Positions 48,368 to 56,888 of a stretch of DNA of 64,000 bases are shown here, piece after piece; within the stretch, counting starts at the first letter, position 1, and the number at the start of each line of letters is the position of its first letter. The DNA is from Candidatus Polarisedimenticolaceae bacterium (GTDB taxonomy: Bacteria; Pseudomonadota; Gammaproteobacteria; Chromatiales; Chromatiaceae), in contig JAKITT010000002.1 in the NCBI GenBank assembly GCA_021647945.1, positions 1-64,000 of the forward strand. Reading direction: 5' to 3'. Position numbers and translations under genes: made by a program. The notes below the pieces were generated by a model, which made no database searches, was not told the DNA's origin, and worked only from the letters and a program-made list of their open reading frames with translations.

Positions 48368-49636
48368 ATGTCACTGCTTGCGATTGGACTCAACCATAAA
48401 ACTGCCCCTATCGAAGTCCGCGAACGGATCACTTTTGGCCCTGATATCCTAGCGGGTGCACTACGTGGCCTGAACGAACTAGCCGAGGTGGATGAAGTTG
48501 CCATCCTCTCCACCTGCAACCGCACCGAGATCTACTGCAAAATTCAGGAGAACGGTCACGAAGCGATCTGCAAATGGCTTAGTCAGTTCCACGGCATCGA
48601 TTGCGACCGTTTTGCCCCCTATCTCTACACCCATTTTGATACAGATGCGGTGCGCCACCTACTGCGTGTCGCCTGCGGTCTCGATTCACTGATACTCGGT
48701 GAACCACAGATTCTCGGTCAGGTTAAACAGGCCTTTCAAAGTGCCTCCACCGCTGGCACCATTCAAAAACTGCTGGGCAAGCTTTTTCAGCACACCTTCT
48801 CAGTAGCAAAACAGATTCGTACCGACACCGCGATTGGCAATAGCCCTGTTTCAGTCGCCTTTGCCGCCGTCAGTCTTGCTAGACAAATTTTTAGTGACCT
48901 CTCTGAGCAGACAGCGCTACTCATCGGTGCCGGCGAGACCATTGAGCTAGCTGCACGCCACCTACATCAACATGGCATTGGCCGCATCATCGTCGCTAAC
49001 CGCACGATTGAACGCGCCCACACCCTCGCCATGCAGTTTGACGGCTTTGCCATCCCGTTGACCGAGATGACTCACCATCTTGCTGATGCTGATATCATCA
49101 TCGCCTCTACCGCAAGCCCACTGCCCGTACTCGGCAAAGGGGCTGTTGAGAGCGCCCTAAAACAGCGCAAGCATCGTCCAATTTTCATGGTCGACATCGC
49201 CGTACCCCGTGATATTGAAGCCGAGGTAGGTGATCTTAACGACGTCTATCTCTACACCGTTGATGACCTGGAAGAAGTGATTGATGAGAATCGTCGCTCA
49301 CGCCAGGAGGCGGCCGCACAAGCAGAAGATATTGTTGATTTGAATGTTGATGAGTTCCTCGCTTGGCTCCGCTCACTGGATGCCGTTGAACTGATCAATG
49401 ACTATCGTGCCCAAGCAGAATCTGTGCGTGACGAAGTGTTGAAAAAAGCTCTTCAGCAGATCCACAAAGGTAAATCAGCCGAAGAGGCGCTTAACTTTTT
49501 AGCCCACACCCTGACCAACAAGCTGCTGCACACCCCCAGCTCACAACTGCGCCAAGCCAGCTCAGAGGGGCAGACAGAACTACTGGAAGCAGCCAACACA
49601 CTCTTCCAGCTTAAACCGATCAAAGGTCGTTCATGA
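48368..49636 (+). CDS. hemA: glutamyl-tRNA reductase
   Basis: A 422-residue enzyme that reduces Glu-tRNA to glutamate-1-semialdehyde, the first step of the C5 haem pathway. Catalytic Cys50 lies in [10 protein letters not shown]-terminal [15 protein letters not shown] is standard, and the NADPH domain shows [16 protein letters not shown]. Length matches E. coli (418). prfA overlaps its stop by four bases, so the two are translationally coupled. Confidence 0.98.
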   Translation: MSLLAIGLNHKTAPIEVRERITFGPDILAGALRGLNELAEVDEVAILSTCNRTEIYCKIQENGHEAICKWLSQFHGIDCDRFAPYLYTHFDTDAVRHLLRVACGLDSLILGEPQILGQVKQAFQSASTAGTIQKLLGKLFQHTFSVAKQIRTDTAIGNSPVSVAFAAVSLARQIFSDLSEQTALLIGAGETIELAARHLHQHGIGRIIVANRTIERAHTLAMQFDGFAIPLTEMTHHLADADIIIASTASPLPVLGKGAVESALKQRKHRPIFMVDIAVPRDIEAEVGDLNDVYLYTVDDLEEVIDENRRSRQEAAAQAEDIVDLNVDEFLAWLRSLDAVELINDYRAQAESVRDEVLKKALQQIHKGKSAEEALNFLAHTLTNKLLHTPSSQLRQASSEGQTELLEAANTLFQLKPIKGRS

Positions 49637-50712
49637 AGGCATCGCTACGCGGCAAACTCGATCAAATTGCCGAGCGCTTTGAGGAGATCACCGCCCTACT
49701 TGCAGAACCAGAGGTGCAGGCCGACCAAAACCGCTTCCGCGACCTAGGTCGTGAGTATGCACAGCTCGAACCACTTACACAGTGCTACGCCGATTTTCTC
49801 TCCATCGAAGAGGAGATTGAAGGGGCCAAAGAGATGCTGGACGACCCGGAGATGGCCGAGCTAGCACAAGAGGAGCTAGCCGATACTGAGTCACGTCGCA
49901 AAGCTTTGATTCCAGAAATCCAGCGCCTACTGATCCCCGCCGACCCCAATGATGAGCGCAATATTTTCATCGAGATTCGCGCGGGAACCGGCGGTGCTGA
50001 AGCGGCCATCTTCTCCGGTGATCTGCACCGCATGTATCTACGCTACGCCGAGCAGCAACGCTGGCAGGTCGAAATCATCAGCGAGAGCTTGGGTGAACAT
50101 GGCGGTTACAAAGAGATCATCTGCCGTATCACCGGTAAAAACGTCTATTCACGTCTGAAATTTGAGTCGGGCGCACATCGTGTACAACGCGTTCCTGAAA
50201 CAGAATCACAGGGCCGAGTACACACCTCCGCCTGTACGGTCGCCATTCTGCCTGAGGCAGATGCTATCGATGAAATTGAGATCAACAACAGCGATCTACG
50301 CATCGATACCTACCGCGCCTCGGGTGCCGGTGGCCAGCATGTCAATAAGACCGATTCAGCCGTACGCATCACCCACCTGCCAAGTGGTGTAGTTGTTGAG
50401 TGTCAAGATGAACGCTCCCAGCACAAAAACAAGGCGAGGGCTCTGTCACTCCTACAGGCTCGCCTGCTCTCCTCTGCACAAGAGGTGCAACGGAGTGAGC
50501 AAGCACAGGATCGTCGCTTACAAGTGGGCAGCGGCGATCGCTCCGAACGCATTCGCACCTACAACTTCCCACAGAACCGCCTCACGGACCACCGCATTAA
50601 CCTCACACTCTACAAACTGGATGAAGTGATGGCAGGCAACATCGATCAGGTGATTGAACCGCTACTCAGGGAGTACCAGGCCGATCAGTTAGCGGCACTG
50701 GGTGAGGAGTAG
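49633..50712 (+). CDS. prfA: peptide chain release factor 1
   Basis: A 359-residue RF1, reading UAA and UAG. The GGQ motif is [20 protein letters not shown]; its Gln is the methylation target of PrmC. The tripeptide for codon recognition reads P-E-T (VPETESQGR), within the PxT pattern of RF1. It overlaps hemA by four bases and is followed by prmC, its modifying enzyme. Confidence 0.98.
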   Translation: MKASLRGKLDQIAERFEEITALLAEPEVQADQNRFRDLGREYAQLEPLTQCYADFLSIEEEIEGAKEMLDDPEMAELAQEELADTESRRKALIPEIQRLLIPADPNDERNIFIEIRAGTGGAEAAIFSGDLHRMYLRYAEQQRWQVEIISESLGEHGGYKEIICRITGKNVYSRLKFESGAHRVQRVPETESQGRVHTSACTVAILPEADAIDEIEINNSDLRIDTYRASGAGGQHVNKTDSAVRITHLPSGVVVECQDERSQHKNKARALSLLQARLLSSAQEVQRSEQAQDRRLQVGSGDRSERIRTYNFPQNRLTDHRINLTLYKLDEVMAGNIDQVIEPLLREYQADQLAALGEE

Positions 50713-50717
50713 CACAG

Positions 50718-51587
50718 ATCACAACCCCCTCCATCCGTGATGCACTAAGTGAAGCGACCAGCCGCCTCGTGCAATCCAATATCCCCGACAGCACGCCTAC
50801 ACTGGAAGCAAAACTCCTACTCAGCCACCTGCTGCAAAAAGATCAGAGCTATCTCTATGCATGGCCTGAGAAACAGCTCAAAGCAGCCCAATGGTCAATC
50901 TACCAGCAGCTCATCCAACGACGAATCAGCAATGAACCCATCGCCTACATCACAGGCCAACGTGAGTTCTGGTCACTCACATTCAGGGTAACACCTGCCA
51001 CACTCATCCCCCGACCAGAGACAGAGCAGCTGGTTGAACTAAGCCTGCACTACCTTCACAACAAAACAGAGTGTCACATTCTTGACCTCGGCACGGGCAG
51101 TGGTGCCATTGCCGCAGCGATCGCCAGCGAACGACCCCACTGGTGCATCACCGCCACCGATGACTCTGATCAAGCGCTGGTCATTGCCAAAGAGAACTTC
51201 CAAAACCTAAAATTGAACAACATCACCCGCTATCTTGGCAACTGGTACGACGCACTACCCGCTGGCAGCCAGTTTGACATCATCATCAGCAACCCCCCCT
51301 ACATCACCCACAGCGACCCCCACCTACAGCAGGGCGACCTCACTTGTGAACCTCTCTCCGCACTCGCCTCCGGCTTAGATGGCTTAGATGATATTCGCCA
51401 AATTATCAAACAGGCACCTCAGCACCTAAAGCAGCAGGGCCGGCTAATTTTGGAGCATGGTTATGAGCAGGGGAGAGCGGTACGCAGACTGTTAGCTGAA
51501 GCAGGACTCCAGCAAGTAAAAACCCATCAAGACCTATCCGGACTCGACCGTATCAGTGAAGGCATATGGAACTTGGATGAAGCTTAA
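50718..51587 (+). CDS. prmC: release factor glutamine methyltransferase
   Basis: A 289-residue N5-glutamine methyltransferase that methylates the GGQ Gln of release factors. SAM motif I is HILDLGTGSGAIAAAIASE and the catalytic NPPY is in IISNPPYITH. Homology to the PrmC helical N-terminus (SIRDALSEATSRLVQ) begins before the first in-frame GTG at 50769. No ATG, GTG or TTG occurs in frame between prfA and that GTG. ATC at 50718 has GAGGAG eight bases upstream and gives the expected N-terminus, so I placed the start there. A 272-residue product from the GTG is the fallback. It starts five bases after prfA. Confidence 0.93.
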   Translation: MTTPSIRDALSEATSRLVQSNIPDSTPTLEAKLLLSHLLQKDQSYLYAWPEKQLKAAQWSIYQQLIQRRISNEPIAYITGQREFWSLTFRVTPATLIPRPETEQLVELSLHYLHNKTECHILDLGTGSGAIAAAIASERPHWCITATDDSDQALVIAKENFQNLKLNNITRYLGNWYDALPAGSQFDIIISNPPYITHSDPHLQQGDLTCEPLSALASGLDGLDDIRQIIKQAPQHLKQQGRLILEHGYEQGRAVRRLLAEAGLQQVKTHQDLSGLDRISEGIWNLDEA

Positions 51588-51647
51588 CGTCTCACCCAGG
51601 GTACCACCCTACCCGCTTGGTTAAACACTAAGAGATGCGACAAAAAA

Positions 51648-51689
51648 ATGCCCCACCTAAATCCTATTAAGTGAGGCATCTGCTTTTTT
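51648..51689. terminator. terminator after prmC, bidirectional
   Basis: A stem of 11 positions (51648-51658 with 51669-51679) has a ten-base loop, with two G-U pairs on the minus-strand RNA. It is flanked by A7 (51642-51648) on one side and T6 (51684-51689) on the other. It can stop both prmC and the higBA transcript. The next 190 bases up to higA show two tiny hairpins and no gene. Confidence 0.65.
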
Positions 51690-51883
51690 CTTCCGTTACC
51701 GTCCTTGAAAGGGTGAACATCCTTGTTCGCGTCCAATGCGATATTGGCTTTCCTTGTCGGCAAAGACTATATCGAACCCACTAAATTTTAGATGTAGGAA
51801 TTTGCCTAAAGATTTGTAGGCCAATTCCTACGCACCTCTCTTGCTAAGTTATTGGTAGGTAGATGTAAATATTAAAGCAAGAG

Positions 51884-52162
51884 TCAAGCAGCATCGGTCT
51901 TATGTCGCGCCTGCCACATATCGTAGTCAAGCTGCATTCCTGCCCACACCTCTGCCTTTCCTCCACCCTCAACACCGAGCCAAGCTTCTATACGTAACGC
52001 CATTTCAGTAGAGATAGAGGCTCGTTCGTTAATCACTCGTGATAGCGCCGCCCTAGAGCAACCTAGTCGTCGAGCCGCCTCAGTTACACTCATATTCAAC
52101 TCTGGGAGAATATCTCCCCTCAAAATGCTACCTGGATGTGGTGGATCAAACATTATGTTCAT
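51884..52162 (-). CDS. higA: HigA-family antitoxin
   Basis: A 92-residue helix-turn-helix protein. The start MNIMFDPPHPGSILRGDILP and the HTH AARRLGCSRAALSRVINERA are typical of the HigA/VapI antitoxins, which bind the toxin and repress the operon. The C-terminus WAGMQLDYDMWQARHK is also typical. The gene lies 11 bases after higB, toxin first, the normal hig order. Confidence 0.92.
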   Translation of the reverse strand: MNIMFDPPHPGSILRGDILPELNMSVTEAARRLGCSRAALSRVINERASISTEMALRIEAWLGVEGGGKAEVWAGMQLDYDMWQARHKTDAA

Positions 52163-52173
52163 ATCATCAACCT

Positions 52174-52452
52174 CTAGTGATAATCCTGGTAATTAACCAA
52201 AATCGCGTCGCCATTCTCAAAAGCAAAAGTTAACCGCCAATTGCCACTCACATTGACGGACCATTCTCCCACTAGGCCCCCACTCAATTGATGCAATTTC
52301 CAACCAGGAACATTCATCTCTTCTGGCCTTGTCGCACGGTTAAGCGCACCTAACTGACGCCGCAACTTATCGACATGAGTGGACTGCACACCGGCTTTTA
52401 AACCGGTTTCAAACAACCGTTTAACCCCTTTATGCCGAAAGCTTTTGATCAT
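52174..52452 (-). CDS. higB: HigB-family toxin (RelE superfamily)
   Basis: A 92-residue RelE-fold toxin, expected to cleave mRNA on the ribosome. It starts MIKSFRHKGVKRLFETGLKA, with KLRRQLGALNRATRPEEMNV, GWKLHQLSGGLVGEWSVNVS and the final WRLTFAFENGDAILVNYQDYH, all diagnostic. I chose ATG 52452; 12 extra upstream residues have no homology. No promoter is obvious, but higBA are autoregulated in relatives. Confidence 0.92.
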   Translation of the reverse strand: MIKSFRHKGVKRLFETGLKAGVQSTHVDKLRRQLGALNRATRPEEMNVPGWKLHQLSGGLVGEWSVNVSGNWRLTFAFENGDAILVNYQDYH

Positions 52453-52557
52453 ATAGCAAAGTGTAGCTCGCAACGTTACGCGATACAATCATAACTTTTT
52501 AACTAGCAATCGAGAACCAATAAAGATCCCTGCTGCAAGCGGATGAGGCATCCCATT

Positions 52558-52605
52558 TGTAGGTTCGCCTTCAGGCGAACGTATGCGACTGAAGCCGCAC
52601 CTATA
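52558..52605. repeat. palindromic repeat, two small hairpins
   Basis: GTTCGCC/GGCGAAC (52563-52580, TTCA loop) lies within a wider inverted repeat TAGGT (52560-52564) and ACCTA (52599-52603). A second imperfect hairpin GCGACtgaaGCCGC lies beside it. The layout resembles REP/BIME elements. It lies upstream of higB. Confidence 0.5.
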
Positions 52606-52704
52606 GAAATATTTCGCTGTACCAACAGTAGGCGCTTTAGGCGAGCAGCGGGGGGGTCACTAACCGTCTGCATAGTAGGAGGCTTGAAGAAAGTTCCTAA
52701 AAGG

Positions 52705-52742
52705 GGCTATTTGTTACGTGCTTATGCTTAGGCAAAATAGCC
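52705..52742. repeat. inverted repeat
   Basis: GGCTATTT (52705-52712) pairs with AAATAGCC (52735-52742). An outer AGGAGGCT near 52676 can pair with AGCCTCCT at 52739-52746, an alternative fold. No gene is present in this 90-base stretch. Confidence 0.4.
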
Positions 52743-52766
52743 TCCTAACTGGTTGAAAACAAATAT

Positions 52767-52821
52767 AACCACAGAGAGCACAGAGAATCCAAATACTTTT
52801 TTCTCTGTGTTCTCTGTGGTT
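52767..52821. repeat. long ACCACAGAGA-type palindrome
   Basis: Twenty-one bases (52767-52787, start AACCACAGAGAGCACAGAG) pair with 52801-52821 with a single G-U mismatch around a 13-base loop. This ACCACAGAG-type palindrome is a dispersed repeat known in many proteobacteria. It abuts the 5' edge of the RelE-like remnant. Confidence 0.65.
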
Positions 52822-52831
52822 TATTCTTGTT

Positions 52832-53059
52832 GGCCGTTACCACGAAGCCACTGACATTGATGAGGCGGTACAGGCCGTTTCAACCAATCCCGATATTGGT
52901 GTGCGGAAAAAGGGAGATTTATCAAAACTCTTCGTCTACAAATTCCGCAGCCAGAATCAACACTGGCTCTTGGGTTACACCCGCGACGATAGCGTTCAAC
53001 TGATCTATCTTGAGGCAGTTGGACCACACGAAAACTTTTATCGCAACCTTAAACGTTAA
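52832..53059 (+). pseudogene. RelE/ParE-type toxin remnant, 5' truncated
   Basis: Plus-strand frame ending at TAA 53057-53059 encodes about 75 residues. It reads DIDEAVQAVSTNPDIGVR, then KKGDLSKLFVYKFRSQN and HWLLGYTRDDSVQLIYLEAV, ending GPHENFYRNLKR. This is the C-terminal three quarters of a RelE/ParE-type toxin. There is no start codon in frame: the frame runs back into the palindrome at 52801-52821. No antitoxin partner follows. It is probably non-functional. Confidence 0.7.
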
Positions 53060-53117
53060 GGGAACTTTACCATTGGGGGTGGTCACCAGTAAAAGAGTCG
53101 CCGTAATTGGCACAATA

Positions 53118-53155
53118 CGTAGGGCGGATAAGCTTGCGCCATCCGCCGCATGGGC
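53118..53155 (-). repeat. REP element, inverted copy upstream of RAYT end
   Basis: The 38 bases match the reverse complement of the REP at 53734-53772 with one substitution and one missing G. The core can fold as a hairpin ATCCGCC/GGCGGAT. It lies 14 bases past the transposase stop, so the RAYT gene is bracketed by inverted REPs. Confidence 0.75.
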
Positions 53156-53168
53156 AAGCTTACAAAAC

Positions 53169-53702
53169 CTACCCACGCTCCCCAGCCTGAATATCCTCAA
53201 CCACATCACACCCCCAATTCTCAGGATAAACACCTCTTGCAACTAATCGGTGAAAGGTCGAGTAAGGCCAATCGGAAACAGCCACCACCCATCCATGCTT
53301 GACCGGATTGAAATGAATGTAATCCATATGAGCGGTGTAGTCTTCATCATTCCGTATCGCATGCTCCCAAAACCGTCTTTGCCAGATACCCCGTTCTTTG
53401 CGACGAACGCGCACCTTGGAAAGATACTCCCTCTTGGGCAAGCCTTTGGAGAAACCTTTTTTGATCTCCCGCCAACGTCCGGAGTAATCATCATCCTCTG
53501 TCGGCAGCGTCCAGATGCAGTGAATATGGTCGGGTAATATTACGCAGGCATCAATGTGGAAAGGTCTTTTCTGTTTTACCTTGCGAACAGACTCCCTAAG
53601 CAGCTCTATATTGTCGGTCAAGAGTGCTTTGTCTCTTTCCAATAAATTTATGGTGAAAAAATAGCTTCCTCCGGGGATTCGGCATCGTCTGTAATTGGGC
53701 AT
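53169..53702 (-). CDS. REP-associated tyrosine transposase (RAYT, Y1_Tnp family)
   Basis: A 177-residue single-strand transposase of the IS200/IS605-like Y1 class. The start is MPNYRRCRIPGGSYFFTINL, the metal-binding HUH pair is His59 and His61 in LPDHIHCIW, and the tyrosine helix is EDYTAHMDYIHFNPVKHGWV with Tyr122 and Tyr128 as candidates for the nucleophile. Length is typical. Such enzymes cleave and spread REP palindromes. REPs in opposite orientation flank this gene at 53118-53155 and 53734-53772, and more copies lie at 55402 and 56889. The frame is intact, so the enzyme may be active. Confidence 0.92.
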   Translation of the reverse strand: MPNYRRCRIPGGSYFFTINLLERDKALLTDNIELLRESVRKVKQKRPFHIDACVILPDHIHCIWTLPTEDDDYSGRWREIKKGFSKGLPKREYLSKVRVRRKERGIWQRRFWEHAIRNDEDYTAHMDYIHFNPVKHGWVVAVSDWPYSTFHRLVARGVYPENWGCDVVEDIQAGERG

Positions 53703-53772
53703 ATGTGGAGTATAACGAAATGGGGGGGGGGTAGCCCCATGCGGCGGATGGCGCAGGCTTATCCGCCCTACG
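53657..53772 (+). repeat. RAYT left end and REP element (copy a)
   Basis: This block covers the first 15 codons of the transposase, the CTGTAATTGGGCATATGTGG segment with its start codon, a G-run, and the REP core at 53734-53772 (GGCGGAT/ATCCGCC hairpin). Parts recur at 55402-55483 and 56889-56974. Confidence 0.75.
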
Positions 53773-53856
53773 GGCTGTAGAAGCCTCTATTGCCGTTCTT
53801 CATCTAGGGCACTGAGCCAGTCAGTTTATAGTAGAGTGTGTATGGTTGTGGAGATG

Positions 53857-53894
53857 AATACTGTCGGTTTTGCAGAGACAAAACCGACAGTATT
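53857..53894. terminator. 16-bp perfect hairpin after the OprP-like porin
   Basis: Bases 53857-53872 pair perfectly with 53879-53894 around a six-base loop. It lies 66 bases past the porin stop codon on the minus strand and ends in UAUU. It is the likely porin terminator, although the U-run is short. Confidence 0.6.
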
Positions 53895-53960
53895 ATTAGG
53901 TTGTCAGATTTAGGGCAAATCTGCTGCGTGAACTTTATACCAACTCATGAAATATCCGAG

Positions 53961-55121
53961 CTAGAAAACGTACTGAGTTTGTAAAAATAGCTCATCTTGA
54001 TCCTTGCCATCCACGCCGTCCAGGTTACTGCCCTGGCGATAGGAGAGTTGTGCCTTGATGTCCTGCTTGTGCAGGAACCAGTTGACCCCCACTGAGTTAC
54101 GCGTCCAGGCCTTATCATACTCATCGGCATCCATCGACTGAAAACCGGCAACCAGCTCCAGCGTTGATGGAATGACCATATAACCACCCTCCAGCGCCAT
54201 CTGTCTCAATGTGGCATCGCCATCCTTGAATAGTCCGCCGGTATAGCTGTTGTCCACCGTGCTGGCTTTAATTAGGTTGTACTGGGCATCCACTGAGAAC
54301 CCCGCGTTGCGATAGGCTGTACTGATCTCGATGCCATTAGCGCGATCTACATCCACTTTGCTGCCGCCCATGTGATTTCCTGCTGCATCTGTGAAAGTAT
54401 TATTGTCACCATCATTACTCCAGCTGAAGGCACCAAGGCCGATGGTCGCTTTCTGCTCCCTCTTGAAGTCACCCTGTGATCGTTTCAGATAGCCAAACGG
54501 GTGGAAATCGACTCGACCACCCACGACCCAACCCTCATTCCAGTCCTCGTCGTTGTTAACAGGGGTGTCAAAATCGAGTTTTTTATTGTCTGGATCAAGA
54601 TTCATACCGCCAAAAGAGAGAATGTAGCTGATACGTTTATCCTCGGTATGTCCATTAAACCGGAGGCCCAGCATATATTCTGGTGCGCCGTAGTTATGAT
54701 CGCCGACAAAGCTGCGCTCTACCAGCTGGGTTTTTTTAGAGGAGGTCATTGTCTCTCGTGAATAGCCTGTTTTTACATTACCAACGTAGATTTTTCCGCT
54801 GGAGAGACCTTTATACATCATATAGGCTGTTTTGACCGATAGCTCATTATCATCGCCAGCTTTGCCCATATCCCATTGCAGTTTTCCTTCCCAGTTTTTG
54901 TGTAGACTTCCTATGATGAAAGGGCGAAAGCGGCGGAAAAAAATCTTGTCTGTATCACTTCCTTGATCCGGTGATATTTGATGATACTGGATCTGTATTC
55001 GCCCGCCGATCTTTACATATTTTTCGCCCTCTTCGTGGACAGTGATTCCTGCTGCATTTGCAGCGGTAAAGCAGGTTGTAGATATCAGGGCTAAGCCCAT
55101 AATAGTGATCCGATTTTTCAT
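53961..55121 (-). CDS. OprP/OprO-type phosphate-selective porin
   Basis: A 386-residue outer-membrane porin. A signal peptide (MKNRITIMGLALISTTCFTA) ends near AANA, and alternating-residue beta strands run to a terminal Phe (LFLQTQYVF), the OMP insertion signal. Early strands KIGGRIQIQYHQ and FFRRFRPFIIGSLHKNWEGKLQWDMG match the phosphate/polyphosphate-selective porin family. The true substrate could be another anion or organic acid. An 11-bp direct repeat set and a Fur-like site lie upstream. It has a terminator at 53857-53894 and is monocistronic. Confidence 0.85.
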   Translation of the reverse strand: MKNRITIMGLALISTTCFTAANAAGITVHEEGEKYVKIGGRIQIQYHQISPDQGSDTDKIFFRRFRPFIIGSLHKNWEGKLQWDMGKAGDDNELSVKTAYMMYKGLSSGKIYVGNVKTGYSRETMTSSKKTQLVERSFVGDHNYGAPEYMLGLRFNGHTEDKRISYILSFGGMNLDPDNKKLDFDTPVNNDEDWNEGWVVGGRVDFHPFGYLKRSQGDFKREQKATIGLGAFSWSNDGDNNTFTDAAGNHMGGSKVDVDRANGIEISTAYRNAGFSVDAQYNLIKASTVDNSYTGGLFKDGDATLRQMALEGGYMVIPSTLELVAGFQSMDADEYDKAWTRNSVGVNWFLHKQDIKAQLSYRQGSNLDGVDGKDQDELFLQTQYVF

Positions 55122-55189
55122 TGGTGGTCTATCCTCGCATGTGCTATCAGAAATTAAGTATGAAGGTTAATAAGTCTCTATTACGATTA

Positions 55190-55256
55190 TCTTACCGAAG
55201 CGTTACATCTCAGTTACATCTCAATTATACCGCTATCAATAATGATTATCAATTGC
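55190..55256 (-). promoter_or_regulatory. tandem 11-bp repeats and Fur-like box before the porin
   Basis: GTTACATCTCA occurs twice in exact tandem (55202-55212, 55213-55223), and a partial copy with TTAC lies one period before (55190-55201). The 11-base period equals a helical turn, the geometry of Pho-box-type operators. Just upstream, GATAATCATTAT on the minus strand (55239-55250) matches twelve bases of the Fur consensus in a 19-base window with 15 matches. The sites lie 70-130 bases before the porin start. Confidence 0.55.
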
Positions 55257-55322
55257 GTTTAGTGGCGGCGCCATTATTGCGGTTACCGCCACCCGAGAGA
55301 GAGACAATAAAATCAGCCAAGG

Positions 55323-55345
55323 GTGGGCACGGGTTTTGTGCCCAC
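55323..55345. repeat. GTGGGCAC palindrome
   Basis: GTGGGCAC/GTGCCCAC (55323-55330 with 55338-55345) with a seven-base loop. The same GGGCAC/GTGCCC family recurs at 57725-57805. Between the porins (55257-55577) I see only this, the REP copy at 55402 and the terminator, no gene. Confidence 0.55.
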
Positions 55346-55401
55346 GCGGCAATTATGCAACAACACATTTGAATAGCGTGAGTATCAAAGTTGGGAGCAA
55401 A

Positions 55402-55483
55402 CTGTAATTGGGCATATGTGGAGTATAACGAAATAGGGGGGATAGCCCCATGCGGCGGATGGCGCAGGCTTATCCGCCCTACG
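55402..55483 (+). repeat. REP-bearing RAYT end, copy b
   Basis: Starts CTGTAATTGGGCATATGTGG, as at the transposase start, continues through GAGTATAACGAAAT and a G-run, and ends with the full 39-base REP core. It contains no transposase coding sequence beyond the first few codons. It is a short non-autonomous copy of the RAYT end. Confidence 0.75.
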
Positions 55484-55530
55484 TATCAACGAGTCTGACC
55501 CCTTGAGTTTCCTTCTTGGCGCACCACAAA

Positions 55531-55554
55531 AAACGGGACCCGAAGGTCCCGTTT
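55531..55554 (-). terminator. terminator of the second porin gene
   Basis: A 10-bp stem AAACGGGACC/GGTCCCGTTT (55531-55540 with 55545-55554) closes a CGAA tetraloop and is followed on the minus strand by TTTTGTGG. It lies 23 bases past the porin stop. Confidence 0.85.
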
Positions 55555-55577
55555 ATCACAGCAAATCTAAATGTAGC

Positions 55578-56594
55578 TTAGAATTTGTGCTGTAGACCAA
55601 AGGCGATGGTGTCGAAATCACCGGTGCTGCCTGTGTCATCTTTATCATATGAGTCATAGATGGCGTAGACTTTGGTGCTTTTGCTCAGGTTGTGGTCAAG
55701 ACCGACGGTAACAACTTTGTGGTCAAGGTCGCTGGCGCCAGCTGCTTCAACAGTCTGCTGACCGTAACCCAGTTTCACAGCACTACTGCCAAAACCGAAG
55801 GTGGCATAGGCTTTAGCGGTAGTAGAATCACTATCCTTAACGCCGCTTATAGATTCAACCTTTGCAGCCACTATAGCCAGTTTAATGCTGTTGATGGTGT
55901 AACCCAGACCCAGGCGTGTTCGCTTTTCACTCTCTGCATTAGCCACACCAAGAGCTGTCCAGGTGTCATCTTTAACGACTTCATAACCAAGACCGGCGTA
56001 GATGGGGCCATTGCTATACATACCAGCCAGGGAGTAGACGTTACCCAGCTCATCTGCATCATTGTCTACTGCGCCAGTCTCAACCAATGAGATGGCACCC
56101 GCCAGAGTCAGACCGCTCATGCTCGGACTGATGTAGGCAATTACACTACCAAGACGACGCTCATTAAACATTCCGTGAGGGCCACCTGTGTTCACATCTT
56201 GGTCGGCAGTGGTGTTGGCGAATGGATCCAAGCTATCAGCAGCAATCTTGTAAGGGGTGTCATGGCGGCCCAACAGTGCGGTACCAAAATCACCGGCCAA
56301 ACCAACATAGGTGTTACGTCCTTTTACCAAACCGTTGTTACCAAGTGTTCCCTGAGTCGCGCTTGTTAGAGAGTACTCAATTTTGTAGATGGCTTTCAGA
56401 CCATTACCCAGATCTTCAGAACCTTTGATGCCGAAGTTAGAGGTGGAATCTCCCATGCTCCAACCAGCCTCATCCATATTGTTATCTTTTTCTACAGTGT
56501 AGTTAATTTTGCCATAGACGGTAGGGGCGGCTTGAAGGGCCATTGGCGCGGCCAGTGCGGCGGCGATAGCCAGTGATACGATTTTTTTGTTCAT
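55578..56594 (-). CDS. general Gram-negative porin
   Basis: A 338-residue trimeric porin of the Porin_4 type. The signal peptide MNKKIVSLAIAAALAAPMAL ends at QAA, then PTVYGKINYTVEK. Typical elements are SNFGIKGSEDLGNGLKAIYKIE and RNTYVGLAGDFGTALLGRHD, where the latter begins loop 3 inside the channel. It ends in a terminal Phe (IAFGLQHKF). I chose ATG 56594 because GGGAG lies at the right distance and the signal starts there; a longer frame lacks both. It should be expressed alone. Confidence 0.9.
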   Translation of the reverse strand: MNKKIVSLAIAAALAAPMALQAAPTVYGKINYTVEKDNNMDEAGWSMGDSTSNFGIKGSEDLGNGLKAIYKIEYSLTSATQGTLGNNGLVKGRNTYVGLAGDFGTALLGRHDTPYKIAADSLDPFANTTADQDVNTGGPHGMFNERRLGSVIAYISPSMSGLTLAGAISLVETGAVDNDADELGNVYSLAGMYSNGPIYAGLGYEVVKDDTWTALGVANAESEKRTRLGLGYTINSIKLAIVAAKVESISGVKDSDSTTAKAYATFGFGSSAVKLGYGQQTVEAAGASDLDHKVVTVGLDHNLSKSTKVYAIYDSYDKDDTGSTGDFDTIAFGLQHKF

Positions 56595-56888
56595 GAAGAA
56601 CTCCCAGTTGGGTTGATTAAATTTGTTTACGGACGAAATAGTAGATGAGGCAAAAGGCCTTTGCAAGGCTTTTTGACAAAAAAAGCGACATATTTTGTAT
56701 TTGTTGTTTTTTTACGACATTAGCTTGCGCTATTTCTCTGGAATGTCTCGTAAGTTACTGAAGAGAAAGGGTGTGCACTGCTGGATCTATCTGTGGCGAC
56801 AAATGTGACCAGAGCTTTCATGCAGTTGCAAGAGGCATAAAAGCCGCACACACACAAAATATAGGTGTTTTTGGAGAGTGATCCATTC

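Noticed and set aside
51690-51883. Possible small RNA between prmC and higA
   Set aside because: Two tiny stems (GAAC/GTTC and CCAAT/ATTGG) exist, but there is no promoter or terminator pattern to support an RNA gene beyond the terminator at 51648-51689.
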